Positions 15,135 through 22,507 of a stretch of DNA of 34,608 nt are shown here, in pieces; position 1 is the first letter of the stretch, and every line of letters starts with the position of its first letter. The position numbers and the translations under genes were made by a program. Below the pieces are notes generated by a model. The model was not told the DNA's origin. It saw nothing but the letters and a program-made list of their open reading frames with translations, and made no database searches. The stretch covers positions 1 to 34,608 of the forward strand of contig CANRIG010000031.1 of the NCBI GenBank assembly GCA_947630595.1, written 5' to 3'. The stretch is from an uncultured Lachnospiraceae bacterium. GTDB taxonomy: Bacteria > Bacillota > Clostridia > Lachnospirales > Lachnospiraceae.

Positions 15135-15174
15135 AAATGCATCCGGTAGCTGTCGTAGCTGCCGGCATTTTTTT
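15135..15174 (+). terminator. intrinsic terminator
   Basis: CCGGTAGCT pairs with AGCTGCCGG (9 bp, one G-T), extended by AATGC/GCATT, and is followed by TTTTTTT. It starts directly after the stop of the DUF6809-like gene and may also serve the convergent XRE gene. Confidence 0.85.
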
Positions 15175-15201
15175 GCCAATAATACAGATAACTGACCTCA
15201 G

Positions 15202-15417
15202 TTATTCATCGAATTCATCTTCCGTTTTTTCAAAAAGATCACCGATAGGACATCCCAATAAAGAGCTTAGCTTGTCAAGGTTTTCAAAATGGATAGAGGT
15301 AGTTTGGTTCGTTATCATGCGGTTAAAATTCTGATAACTCAAATCCATCTGTTTATAAAGCCAGTATTTCGTATGGTTTTGTTCTTTCAGGATTTCCAAT
15401 ATACGCAGCCGAACCAA
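15202..15417 (-). CDS. XRE-family helix-turn-helix regulator, 71 aa
   Basis: A single-domain Cro/CI-type repressor. The TTG at 15417 gives the family-like start M-V-R-L-R-I-L-E-I-L, with AAGGAG 10 nt upstream; the longer frame upstream is AT-rich and implausible. The HTH lies at about 16-50 (TKYWLYKQMDLSYQNFNRMI), followed by ENLDKLSSLLGCPIGDLFE, the typical YozG/XRE ending. No sensor domain is present. It faces the DUF6809-like gene across the terminator. A perfect 14-bp palindrome (15486-15499) upstream is the obvious candidate operator. Confidence 0.85.
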   Translation of the reverse strand: MVRLRILEILKEQNHTKYWLYKQMDLSYQNFNRMITNQTTSIHFENLDKLSSLLGCPIGDLFEKTEDEFDE

Positions 15418-15475
15418 AATACTCACACTCCTTTTTTTTATTATATTTGAAAAATTATTCTTGCATAAATGATGT

Positions 15476-15499
15476 ACAAAGTATATAATGTATACATTA
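15476..15499. promoter_or_regulatory. candidate XRE operator palindrome
   Basis: TAATGTATACATTA (15486-15499) is a perfect 14-bp palindrome between the divergent XRE gene and the secreted-protein gene. ACAAAGTATATA (15476-15487), overlapping it, recurs at 15691-15702 just after the promoter of the secreted-protein gene. The 378-bp gap 15418-15795 is otherwise AT-rich with no gene. Confidence 0.45.
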
Positions 15500-15660
15500 G
15501 CTAATTCGCACAGATAATGAGAATAGTATTTGCATTTTGATAAAAGAATAGTTTTATTATTGGAATGAAAAATAAGGACGTAAACGAATAGTTTTTTTAT
15601 ATAGAGATAAAAAAATAGAGAAAAAGAAAGTAAATTTATCATAAAAATTACTGCGAAACA

Positions 15661-15689
15661 TTGGAACGGGTATTAAGGGATGGTATACA
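15661..15689 (+). promoter_or_regulatory. promoter for the secreted Ig-like protein gene
   Basis: TTGGAA (15661-15666), a 17-bp spacer and TATACA (15684-15689). The leader is about 100 nt and ends in GGAGGT before the ATG at 15796. Confidence 0.55.
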
Positions 15690-15795
15690 AACAAAGTATA
15701 TAGGGGGGGTATATGCCAATGGGATAATATGGACAGTCACCGGAGAGATATAGAAAGATGGATGAAAGAAGATAATGAAATGGAGGTTTACTTAG

Positions 15796-16500
15796 ATGAA
15801 ATGGAAAATTTGGGATAATTGGGGTAAGAAGTATCTGTACTTTGTATTGGCGGCATTTATAGTGCTTGGTATTGCGCCAGTGCAAAAAGTAAGCGCAATG
15901 GCAGACTACTATGTAGAAAATAATTTTAAAAACACGATAATTTATAATAAAAATCCTAAGGAAGATAATGTTTATAACTTTCAGATGCTGGATATATCGA
16001 CTCCCCTGAAAAAAGTGAAAATTACATCCAGTAATACAGCTGTAGCCACTGTAGAAAATGCGGAATGGGATGGTGTCAATCCTCATTTTAAGGTTACATC
16101 CAAAAAGAAGGGTACCACTAAAATTACGGTTACCGGAACGTCAAATGGAAAAAAAATAAGCGTAACAGGAACCGTAAAGGTGGTTAATTATGAAAATCCT
16201 TTTAAGAAGCTGACATTTTGCGGGAAATCCTATCGATCGAAAATAGATTCGGAATATAAATATATCTATTTGTATGATGGAACAGTAATCAACATGGAAT
16301 ACAAGTTAAAACCCGGTTGGAAGATGATTTCTGCCGAAATGGAGGGATTCAAGGATGGGAGCTATAATAAGAAAAAGGTTAAGAGTGGAAAAACGTATCA
16401 GTATCCTTCAGATACAGAGCATGAGGCATGGATAATGCTGTTATGTGAGAACAAAAGCAAAGGTGTTAGACAATCGGTACGTTTTGTTTTAAGAAAGTAA
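15796..16500 (+). CDS. secreted protein with bacterial Ig-like (Big2-type) domain
   Basis: 234 residues. The basic N-terminus and hydrophobic stretch 14-28 form a signal peptide with likely cleavage after VSA (about 34). Residues about 55-130 look like a Big2 domain: KVKITSSNTAVATVENA, then FKVTSKKKGTTKITVTGTSNGKK and ISVTGTVKVV. The C-terminal 100 residues are beta-rich and lysine-rich with no recognised domain. No LPXTG or membrane anchor is present. The ATG follows GGAGGT. Codon use is AT-rich, like the next gene and unlike the rest of the window. It is probably a surface or extracellular protein; its ligand is unknown. Confidence 0.75.
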   Translation: MKWKIWDNWGKKYLYFVLAAFIVLGIAPVQKVSAMADYYVENNFKNTIIYNKNPKEDNVYNFQMLDISTPLKKVKITSSNTAVATVENAEWDGVNPHFKVTSKKKGTTKITVTGTSNGKKISVTGTVKVVNYENPFKKLTFCGKSYRSKIDSEYKYIYLYDGTVINMEYKLKPGWKMISAEMEGFKDGSYNKKKVKSGKTYQYPSDTEHEAWIMLLCENKSKGVRQSVRFVLRK

Positions 16501-16598
16501 TTTATTTCCTTGCCTCATTCATCTGGAATGCCGAATGGTAAGTCTTTGATAAACAGAGATGAAAATAGGAAAAGACTGACTATACAGGGAGGAGAAGG

Positions 16599-19004
16599 AT
16601 GACAGATAAACGAATTTACAGGTATATTTTAAGGGCAATGCTGAGCTGTTTGGGACTCTTTTTGTTCTGGCCCGGTGCATTTTCAGCGTATGCGGCGGGA
16701 GAAACTGTCTATTTTGGCTCATATCCGCAACAAAAGGTGACGAATACCAAACTGCGGTATGAATTGATGAAAGTCAAAGAAGACAAGAATGGCAGATTGA
16801 CTTGGGAAGGAGATTCCTATCAGAAAAGAGGCGAAGACTATTTTCTTGAGGAACCGATCAGTTGGAAAGTTCTAGCGGACGATGGAGCTGCACTGACCCT
16901 GTTGTCAGAAAAAATCCTTGATAACCATAATTATGGAGAAATAAAATGGAGTAACAGCGGAGTACGGACATGGCTGAACGGAGAATTCCTCACAAGGGTC
17001 TTTACGAAGGCACAAAGGGCGGATATTGTCATGACTGAACTGTCAAGCGATGTTATTCCATATCCATATGGCGGCGAGAAACCATTTGTCGAACAGACAA
17101 TGGACATGGTATATCTGTTGGACAAAAATGACCTGATGAATCCGAACTACGGTTTTTCGCCCTTGGAGGGAAAGGATGCTTCCAGAATCGCATATGTGAC
17201 AGATTATGTAAAAGATGCTTATAATGCGACAACGAAAGCCGGCACATATCTTGTGCGAGCTCCGGGCGGCTGGTCGTACGGAAACGGACAGTCGGCGGAA
17301 GTTACCCAGGAAGGAGATATTTCGCGGTATTATTATACATATTCGCGGGGAGTCAGGCCGGTGGTGCGTGTCAAGAAAGGCTCAACATATGTAACTGCGG
17401 AAAAAACGGCTCTTAAGGCCCCTGCTGAGATGTATGAGATTATTCTAAATGCGAACGGAGGAACTCCCCAAAAGCAGCAATATAGTGTAAAGGTTGGTGC
17501 CCAATATGGAAAACTTCCTGAGCCGAGACGATCGGGATATGTGTTTGACGGTTGGTATACAAAGAAGAAAGGCGGGAGCCAGATCAAAAGCAGCACGAAA
17601 GTAACCGCCTCAAAATCCCACACGTTATACGCCCATTGGACGAAAGGAAAATTATTGAACAAAGCCAAAATCTCTGTCGAATCCTGTACATACAATGGGA
17701 AAAAACAGACCCCGAAGGCAACAGTTGAGCTGAACGGAAAGAAGTTGGAACAGACCGCGGACTACACGGTTTCCTATTCAAACAATGTAAATGCTTCAGA
17801 AAAGGCAAAGATTACAATTAAAGGCAAGGGAAAGTATCGGGGTTCCGTATCTGCATATTTTGTGATCAGCAAGGCGGAAAAAACACTTTTGGTGACAAAG
17901 ACAAATGAAGAGCAAGGAAAAAGCTTTGTTTTAAATTTTAAAGCGAAGAAGTATGAACGTTTCAGCAGCACAGACAAAAAAGTGGCTGAACTTTTCAGTG
18001 ACAGCAGCGGAAAACTGAAGGTGAAGATCAAAGGATCAGGTTCTGCAACATGTACAGCTTTTCTTGGGAATGGCAATTATAAAAAAGTCATAGTCAAAGT
18101 TACAGTCGTGAAGGAAACTTTGGACGAAGACGCAGCGGAAAACAAAATTCCTATGGGTAATGTATACAATGCGGCGACGGGACTGGATTTAAACCAGATT
18201 CAAAATAAAGTTCCACAGGGTATCTGCGCGGCGGGCCCTTATTTGCTTGTCTCTATGTACGGGAAAGATGGAGACTGTGTAATCGTTGTTCTGGATGCGG
18301 AGGATTATACGGCGAAAGCGGTTCTCGATCTTCGAGGAAATACCCCGATTTCCAATTTGCAGGCGCATGTGGGCGGATTAACTTATGATGGAAATGATAC
18401 GATCTGGGTTTCGGGTGCATTTGGTACGAATATTTTGAAAATCGGTCTCGAAAGAATCCGAAGAATCGTCAATGCTGCCACTCTGACCGGAAATGTATAC
18501 CAGATGCAGCCGTCACAGGGCGATTATGAAATATTTTCGACAAAGTATCAGGATACGAAAGGAAAGATACAGCATGCGAATCCGTCCTTCTTAGCTTATA
18601 ATAAAAACGACGGTTGCTTATATGTAGGCAATTTTTCCGAGACATCCGAAAGCTATATGAGGGCGTTTAGGGTTAATGGCAATTCACTGGTATATATATC
18701 TGGGAAAGATATTTCCATTCCAGAACAGATTCAAGGTGCTGTATTTGATCAAAAAGGCAATCTTTATCTCAGCCAGTCCTACGGTGCGAAAAATATGTCC
18801 AAGATTTTTTACTATACCTGCAAAAACGGCAGGTATACAGAAAAGAAGGTGTTTGGATTGAAAGCAAGCATGTCGGAGGGCCTGGAGCTTGTGCAGGATA
18901 AGCTGTATGTTTTGTTTGAATCCAGTGCTGATAAGTATGCGTGGAAGGCAGGAAAGCTGAAGCAGGAGAAGATATGGATTTTGGATACAAAAAAGCTAAA
19001 ATAG
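16599..19004 (+). CDS. secreted multidomain protein (DUF6273, InlB repeat, Ig-like, beta-propeller-like)
   Basis: 801 residues with AT-rich codon use. A signal peptide (1-33, cleavage after YAA) is followed by a DUF6273-like domain to about 265 (VYFGSYPQQ, ISWKVLADDG, GVRTWLNGEFL). About 280-350 is an InlB B-repeat/Flg_new module (ILNANGGTPQ, GYVFDGWYTKKKGG, HTLYAHWT). About 355-430 is an Ig-like YDG-type module (TYNGKKQTPKATV, DYTVSYSNN, KGKYRGS), then a short Big-like segment. About 510-800 has repeated beta-strand blades (GICAAGPYLLVSMYG, VGGLTYDGNDTIWVSG, QGAVFDQKGNLYLSQSYG), suggesting a propeller. GGGAGGAGAAGG precedes the ATG. It may be co-transcribed with the gene 98 bp upstream. An adhesin or surface enzyme are both possible. 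Confidence 0.8.
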   Translation: MTDKRIYRYILRAMLSCLGLFLFWPGAFSAYAAGETVYFGSYPQQKVTNTKLRYELMKVKEDKNGRLTWEGDSYQKRGEDYFLEEPISWKVLADDGAALTLLSEKILDNHNYGEIKWSNSGVRTWLNGEFLTRVFTKAQRADIVMTELSSDVIPYPYGGEKPFVEQTMDMVYLLDKNDLMNPNYGFSPLEGKDASRIAYVTDYVKDAYNATTKAGTYLVRAPGGWSYGNGQSAEVTQEGDISRYYYTYSRGVRPVVRVKKGSTYVTAEKTALKAPAEMYEIILNANGGTPQKQQYSVKVGAQYGKLPEPRRSGYVFDGWYTKKKGGSQIKSSTKVTASKSHTLYAHWTKGKLLNKAKISVESCTYNGKKQTPKATVELNGKKLEQTADYTVSYSNNVNASEKAKITIKGKGKYRGSVSAYFVISKAEKTLLVTKTNEEQGKSFVLNFKAKKYERFSSTDKKVAELFSDSSGKLKVKIKGSGSATCTAFLGNGNYKKVIVKVTVVKETLDEDAAENKIPMGNVYNAATGLDLNQIQNKVPQGICAAGPYLLVSMYGKDGDCVIVVLDAEDYTAKAVLDLRGNTPISNLQAHVGGLTYDGNDTIWVSGAFGTNILKIGLERIRRIVNAATLTGNVYQMQPSQGDYEIFSTKYQDTKGKIQHANPSFLAYNKNDGCLYVGNFSETSESYMRAFRVNGNSLVYISGKDISIPEQIQGAVFDQKGNLYLSQSYGAKNMSKIFYYTCKNGRYTEKKVFGLKASMSEGLELVQDKLYVLFESSADKYAWKAGKLKQEKIWILDTKKLK

Positions 19005-19089
19005 GAACCAGAAGGAGGCAGAGTCTGCAATTACTTGTGTTTTAACTCGTTTCTGAAAATATAATTGAAATGTGATGCGTATGTTTTAT

Positions 19090-19172
19090 GCGGAATCGGC
19101 GTTCAGTTTTGCCTGTCTAATCCTGTGATGACCGGCAGTAGGATGATGACCGAAACGCCGGATTCCTGCAGA
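19090..19172. repeat. imperfect inverted repeat in intergenic region
   Basis: GCGGAATCGGCGTT near 19090 is matched in inverted form by AACGCCGGATTCCTGC near 19157-19172. It lies in the gene-free stretch 19005-19484, which otherwise holds only the terminator at 19235 and the promoter at 19400. Confidence 0.4.
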
Positions 19173-19234
19173 GAGCGCTGGGATAAATTTCAGGATCGAT
19201 TAGAGCCGGGTGAAAGAAAGACTGCAAATTTTAG

Positions 19235-19268
19235 GACTGGGGACTTATTGACAGGGCCCCAGTCTTTC
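19235..19268 (+). terminator. intrinsic terminator after the AT-rich secreted genes
   Basis: GACTGGGG (19235-19242) pairs perfectly with CCCCAGTC (19257-19264), followed by TTTCGTTAT. It is 230 bp downstream of the 801-residue gene. Confidence 0.7.
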
Positions 19269-19399
19269 GTTATATATAACTAATACAGACTCGCAGACTC
19301 GATAAAAGGATGCTTTCATTTCTCAGTTTTTATAATTTTAAACAAATCTATTTTAGACACTTTATTATAGAAAATTTCTTTAAGAAATTCCGATATGTC

Positions 19400-19428
19400 T
19401 TGCATTGCCGGGCGAAGCAGGTTACAAT
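19400..19428 (+). promoter_or_regulatory. promoter for the phospholipase C-family gene
   Basis: TTGCAT (19400-19405), a 17-bp spacer and TACAAT (19423-19428), 56 bp upstream of the ATG and 12 bp inside the GC-rich side of the boundary 15-mer. Confidence 0.6.
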
Positions 19429-19484
19429 ATTTGGCGACAGCCGTCAGATACGGGATTTGGCCGCCGCAATCCGGGAGGGACAGC

Positions 19485-20084
19485 ATGCGAAAAAAATCAC
19501 ACATTTCTCTAGCGAAATATCTGGTGCGGGAGCAGGGGCTTCTGCAGCTTCACGAACACAAAAAGGCGTTTTACCTGGGCTCGGTGATGCCGGACCTGAA
19601 TCCCAAAATGCTGCGGGAGCCGCATGAGTTTGAGACGACGTATGAGCCCTGGAAGGAATTGCTGCGGCAGCTTCTGGAGCAGCGTCCGGACGGCGAGATG
19701 AGCGACGCCATGTTCTGGCGCCGGCTCGGCGTCGCCGTCCATTATCTGGCGGATTATTTTACCTTTCCGCATAATGTCACATTTGATGGAAATCTAAAAG
19801 ATCACTGCATGTATGAGAGCGAGCTGAAATATTACCTGCGCGCGTTCGTGCGCAGGCCGGAGGCCGGGCGGATTTTCTGCAGCGCGGCCCGCACGGCCCG
19901 TGAGATCGTTAATCTGGAAGAACTGTTCGCTTATGTGGAGCGCGCGCACCGCGCCTATCTGCCGGGCGCGCACTCGGTCGGCCTGGACTGCCGGAAGATT
20001 CTGGAGGTTTGCGCCACCGTGCTGTCGGCGGTCGTGGCGCTGGCCTGCGCAGAGGAAAGCGGGGCCGGAGTGCGCTGCGCTTAG
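19485..20084 (+). CDS. zinc-dependent phospholipase C family protein
   Basis: 199 residues matching the zinc-dependent phospholipase C fold. Metal-binding histidines and aspartates fall in the expected spacing: KKSHISLAKYL at the start, FYLGSVMPDLNP (about 29-40), GVAVHYLADYFTFPHN (about 83-98), then DHCMYE near 107. There is no signal peptide, so it is probably cytoplasmic, unlike secreted clostridial alpha-toxin; related intracellular members are common in Lachnospiraceae and have no assigned substrate. GGGAGG precedes the ATG at 19485. The last codons (GAGVRCA) run into a tandem repeat that also spans the stop, so the C-terminus may vary between strains. Confidence 0.8.
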   Translation: MRKKSHISLAKYLVREQGLLQLHEHKKAFYLGSVMPDLNPKMLREPHEFETTYEPWKELLRQLLEQRPDGEMSDAMFWRRLGVAVHYLADYFTFPHNVTFDGNLKDHCMYESELKYYLRAFVRRPEAGRIFCSAARTAREIVNLEELFAYVERAHRAYLPGAHSVGLDCRKILEVCATVLSAVVALACAEESGAGVRCA

Positions 20085-20155
20085 TCTGCATGAAAAATCA
20101 GGCCCGGAGTGCGCTGCGCCTAGTCCATGTGAAAAAAATCAGGCCGGAGAGCAGC
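20065..20155. repeat. 39-40 bp tandem repeat across the phospholipase stop codon
   Basis: CCGGAGTGCGCTGCGC...AATCAGG units run 20065-20102 and 20104-20143, with a partial third copy from 20144. A second pair of units with the core CGATCCTGTCTT follows near 20170 and 20204. The first unit includes the last codons and stop of the upstream gene. Confidence 0.75.
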
Positions 20156-20260
20156 ATCCGGTAGGAAAGCGATCCTGTCTTTGCAGAGAGCAGGCGGGAA
20201 AACGATCCTGTCTTCGTAAATTCTCTGAATTCTTTGAAAATTATTCGGGGCAGGCGGTAT

Positions 20261-21505
20261 TTAACGTGCGACCGCCTGGCCCCGGTGATACACCTCCCGG
20301 ATCGCAAGATCCTGTTCCAGCAAAACCATATTGGCATAAGCGCCGGGATTTAAGGTTCCGTAGTCCGGCAGAAGGCCGGCGGCGCGGGCCGGATTGAAGG
20401 CCGCGCATTTGACGGCGGATGCCAGCGGAATGCCCATCTCGAGGACGGCGGTGCGCATGCAGCCCATGAGGCTGGTGACGGAGCCGGCGATGGTGCCGTC
20501 CGCGAGCACGGCGCGCTTTCCTCGGACCGTGACCTTCTGGCCGCCCAGCTCGTATTCCCCGTCCGCCATGCCGGCGGCGCGCATGCTGTCGCTGATCAGG
20601 ATGATGCGTTGATCGCCGAACAGCCGGAACGTGGCGCGGACGGCGGCGGGATGGATGTGCACGCCGTCGCAGATCAGCTCGGCCATGCAGTCCTCATGCT
20701 CCACGGCCGCTCCGATGGGGCCGGGAGCCCGGTGCGTAAAGGGCGGCATCGCGTTGTAGAGATGGGTGATCTGGGAAGCGCCGCAGCGCAGGGCCTCGGA
20801 GGCCGTCTCATAATCGGCCGTTGTGTGCGCGAGCGAGATCGTGACCTGCCCGCGGAGCGCGCGGATGAAATCAAGCGCGCCGTCCGTCTCCGGAGCCACG
20901 ACGACCGTGCGGATGCGTCCGCCGGCGCATTCCTGCAGCCGGGCGAACATCGCGGCGTCGGCGGGATGGATGTAGGCTTCGTTCTGCGCGCCCTTTTTGG
21001 CCGCGCTGATGAACGGCCCCTCCAGATAGAGGCCGCAGAAATCCGCCCCGTCCGGGTCGTGAAAATCGCGCGCCGTGCGGCAGATGGAGGCCAGCACCGG
21101 CTCCGGCATGGTCATGGTGGCGGGAGTGACGGAGGTCACGCCCTGGCGCAGCTGCCAGCGGGCGATGGTGCGGAACGCTTCCGCGGTGCCGTCGCAGCAG
21201 TCGCTGCCCATGCAGCCGTGAAAATGAATGTCGGTGAGCCCCGGAATGACATAGCAGCCGGCGGCGTCGACGACCGTCTCCGCGCCGGGCGCGGCAAGGT
21301 ACTCGTCTTCGGACACGATGCGCTCCTGATACAGGTAAACGGTGCCGGGGACGAAAGAACCGTCCTCGCGGAAAACCAGGCCGTTTTCGATGCGCTGTTT
21401 CTGATTTGTATTGCTCGTAGTTGTCCTATCCATATTGTCTGTATGATCCATAGTATTCACAATATTCATAGCATTTATAATATTTTCAGTACTCGCAGTA
21501 CTCAT
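20261..21505 (-). CDS. nagA: N-acetylglucosamine-6-phosphate deacetylase
   Basis: Removes acetate from GlcNAc-6-P to give GlcN-6-P, the substrate of NagB encoded just upstream. Metal and active-site motifs are present: DIHFHGCMGSD (about 92-102), LYLEGPFIS with KGAQNE, SLAHTTADYE, HLYNAMPPFTHR and LISDSMRAAG. The core is of normal length. The N-terminal 35 or so residues are unusual: a Met/Asn/Thr-rich repetitive string (SEN...INAMNIVNTMDH) encoded by degenerate GAATACTAT-like repeats, with several possible ATG starts (21505, 21469, 21451, 21433) and no clear ribosome site at any. The family core begins near IENGLVFREDG. The true start is therefore uncertain; translation may depend on coupling to nagB, whose stop is 26 bp upstream. 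Confidence 0.93.
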   Translation of the reverse strand: MSTASTENIINAMNIVNTMDHTDNMDRTTTSNTNQKQRIENGLVFREDGSFVPGTVYLYQERIVSEDEYLAAPGAETVVDAAGCYVIPGLTDIHFHGCMGSDCCDGTAEAFRTIARWQLRQGVTSVTPATMTMPEPVLASICRTARDFHDPDGADFCGLYLEGPFISAAKKGAQNEAYIHPADAAMFARLQECAGGRIRTVVVAPETDGALDFIRALRGQVTISLAHTTADYETASEALRCGASQITHLYNAMPPFTHRAPGPIGAAVEHEDCMAELICDGVHIHPAAVRATFRLFGDQRIILISDSMRAAGMADGEYELGGQKVTVRGKRAVLADGTIAGSVTSLMGCMRTAVLEMGIPLASAVKCAAFNPARAAGLLPDYGTLNPGAYANMVLLEQDLAIREVYHRGQAVAR

Positions 21506-21531
21506 TCATATGAAAGTATTTATAGTATTCG
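21425..21531 (-). repeat. degenerate short tandem repeat between nagB and nagA
   Basis: The nagB-nagA junction and the first nagA codons consist of loosely repeated units such as GAATACTAT, AGTACTG and AATATTAT on the minus strand. They give low-complexity peptide and several nested ATGs. Confidence 0.55.
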
Positions 21532-22263
21532 TTACAGAGGACACTTCGACAGGGCCGCCTCGTCCGCCACGATGGTGACGTCGTTGTGGAGCTGGAGGAT
21601 CGAGCCCGGCACCTGCGGGGTCACCGGCCCGAAAAACGCCTGCTGCACGGCGTCGGCCTTGTCCTCGCCGGAGATCACGACCAGGATTTTGTGCGCGGAC
21701 ATGATGGTCTTGATGCCCATGGTGTAGGCCTGGCGCGGCACGTGGCGCTCCGACACGAAGAAGCGCATGTTGGCCTTGATCGTGCGCTCAGAGAGCGACA
21801 CGCAGTGGGTCTCCGTCTCAAAAGCGATGCCCGGCTCGTTGAAGCCGATGTGGCCGTTGTGCCCCAGCCCCAGAAGCTGCAGGTCGACGCCGCCGACGGA
21901 GTGGATGATCTCGTTGTATCTGCGGCAGGCCTCGTCGCTGTCCTCGATCATGCCGTCGGGCAGGTAGGTGCGGCTCTTGTCGATGTTGACCTTGCTGAAC
22001 AGATTTTCATTCATAAAATAATAATAGCTCTGCTCGTTTTCCTTTGGCAGCCCCTTATATTCATCCAGGTTGACGGTAGTGACCTCCGAAAAGTCGAGGT
22101 CGCCTTTGTTATACCATTCGACGAGCTGCCGGTAGGCGCCGATCGGCGTGGAGCCGGTGGCGAGGCCGAGCACGCAGTCGGGCTTCATGATGATCTGTGC
22201 CGAGATGATGTTGGCGGCCTTGCGGCTCATGTCATTGTAATCCTTTGCTCTGTAAATTCTCAT
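21532..22263 (-). CDS. nagB: glucosamine-6-phosphate deaminase
   Basis: 243 residues, the short Gram-positive length. Converts glucosamine-6-phosphate to fructose-6-phosphate and ammonia. Motifs include LGLATGSTPIGAYR (about 32-45, phosphate-binding), TVNLDEYKGL (about 62-71, with the catalytic Asp) and LLGLGHNGHIGFNEPG (about 130-145, with the active-site His and Glu). The ATG has GGAG upstream, and a good promoter lies at 22320-22348. nagA follows 26 bp downstream, so the pair feeds amino sugars into glycolysis. No NagR/GntR-type regulator gene is adjacent. Confidence 0.96.
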   Translation of the reverse strand: MRIYRAKDYNDMSRKAANIISAQIIMKPDCVLGLATGSTPIGAYRQLVEWYNKGDLDFSEVTTVNLDEYKGLPKENEQSYYYFMNENLFSKVNIDKSRTYLPDGMIEDSDEACRRYNEIIHSVGGVDLQLLGLGHNGHIGFNEPGIAFETETHCVSLSERTIKANMRFFVSERHVPRQAYTMGIKTIMSAHKILVVISGEDKADAVQQAFFGPVTPQVPGSILQLHNDVTIVADEAALSKCPL

Positions 22264-22319
22264 AAAACACGTCTCCGTTCTCTAAAAAATCATTAAATAG
22301 TAAAATTTCCCACACAATT

Positions 22320-22348
22320 ACTATAGCATATCTTTTGTTTCTGTTCAA
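22320..22348 (-). promoter_or_regulatory. nagBA promoter
   Basis: On the minus strand TTGAAC (22348-22343), a 17-bp spacer and TATAGT (22325-22320), about 57 bp upstream of the nagB ATG. Confidence 0.7.
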
Positions 22349-22421
22349 CTCTTTCGTTTAGAGCAAAACGCATCTTTCGCGGTAACAGTTCAGCCTTGCG
22401 CGTTCTGAAAGCGCAATGCGG

Positions 22422-22450
22422 TTGTAAAAAAGGAAAAAATCTGTTACTAT
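22422..22450 (+). promoter_or_regulatory. promoter for the SPFH operon
   Basis: TTGTAA (22422-22427), a 17-bp spacer and TACTAT (22445-22450), 58 bp upstream of the ATG. A small TTGCGC/GCGCAA hairpin lies just upstream (about 22396-22416). Confidence 0.65.
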
Positions 22451-22507
22451 GGAGAAAACGGCGGATGCCGGACCCAGAAGATTCTGAATGTTACCGGAGG
22501 TAGAAAA

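Larger units (their letters stand above)
14652..19388. other. AT-rich segment bounded by identical 15-bp sequences
   Basis: Between the stator operon and the phospholipase-like gene, base composition shifts clearly to AT-rich and codon use favours AAA, AAT and TAT. The 15-mer ATTTCTTTAAGAAAT occurs at 14652-14666 and 19374-19388, close to both edges. The segment holds a DUF6809-like gene, an XRE regulator and two secreted proteins, but no integrase or transposase, so transfer is inferred from composition only. Confidence 0.4.

Noticed and set aside
15418-15642. N-terminal extension of the XRE regulator
   Set aside because: The upstream open frame is AT-rich, hydrophobic and spans the palindrome and promoter region; the TTG at 15417 has the ribosome site and family start.
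19065-19283. 72-codon plus-strand frame after the secreted-protein gene
   Set aside because: It runs through an inverted repeat and an intrinsic terminator and has no ribosome site.
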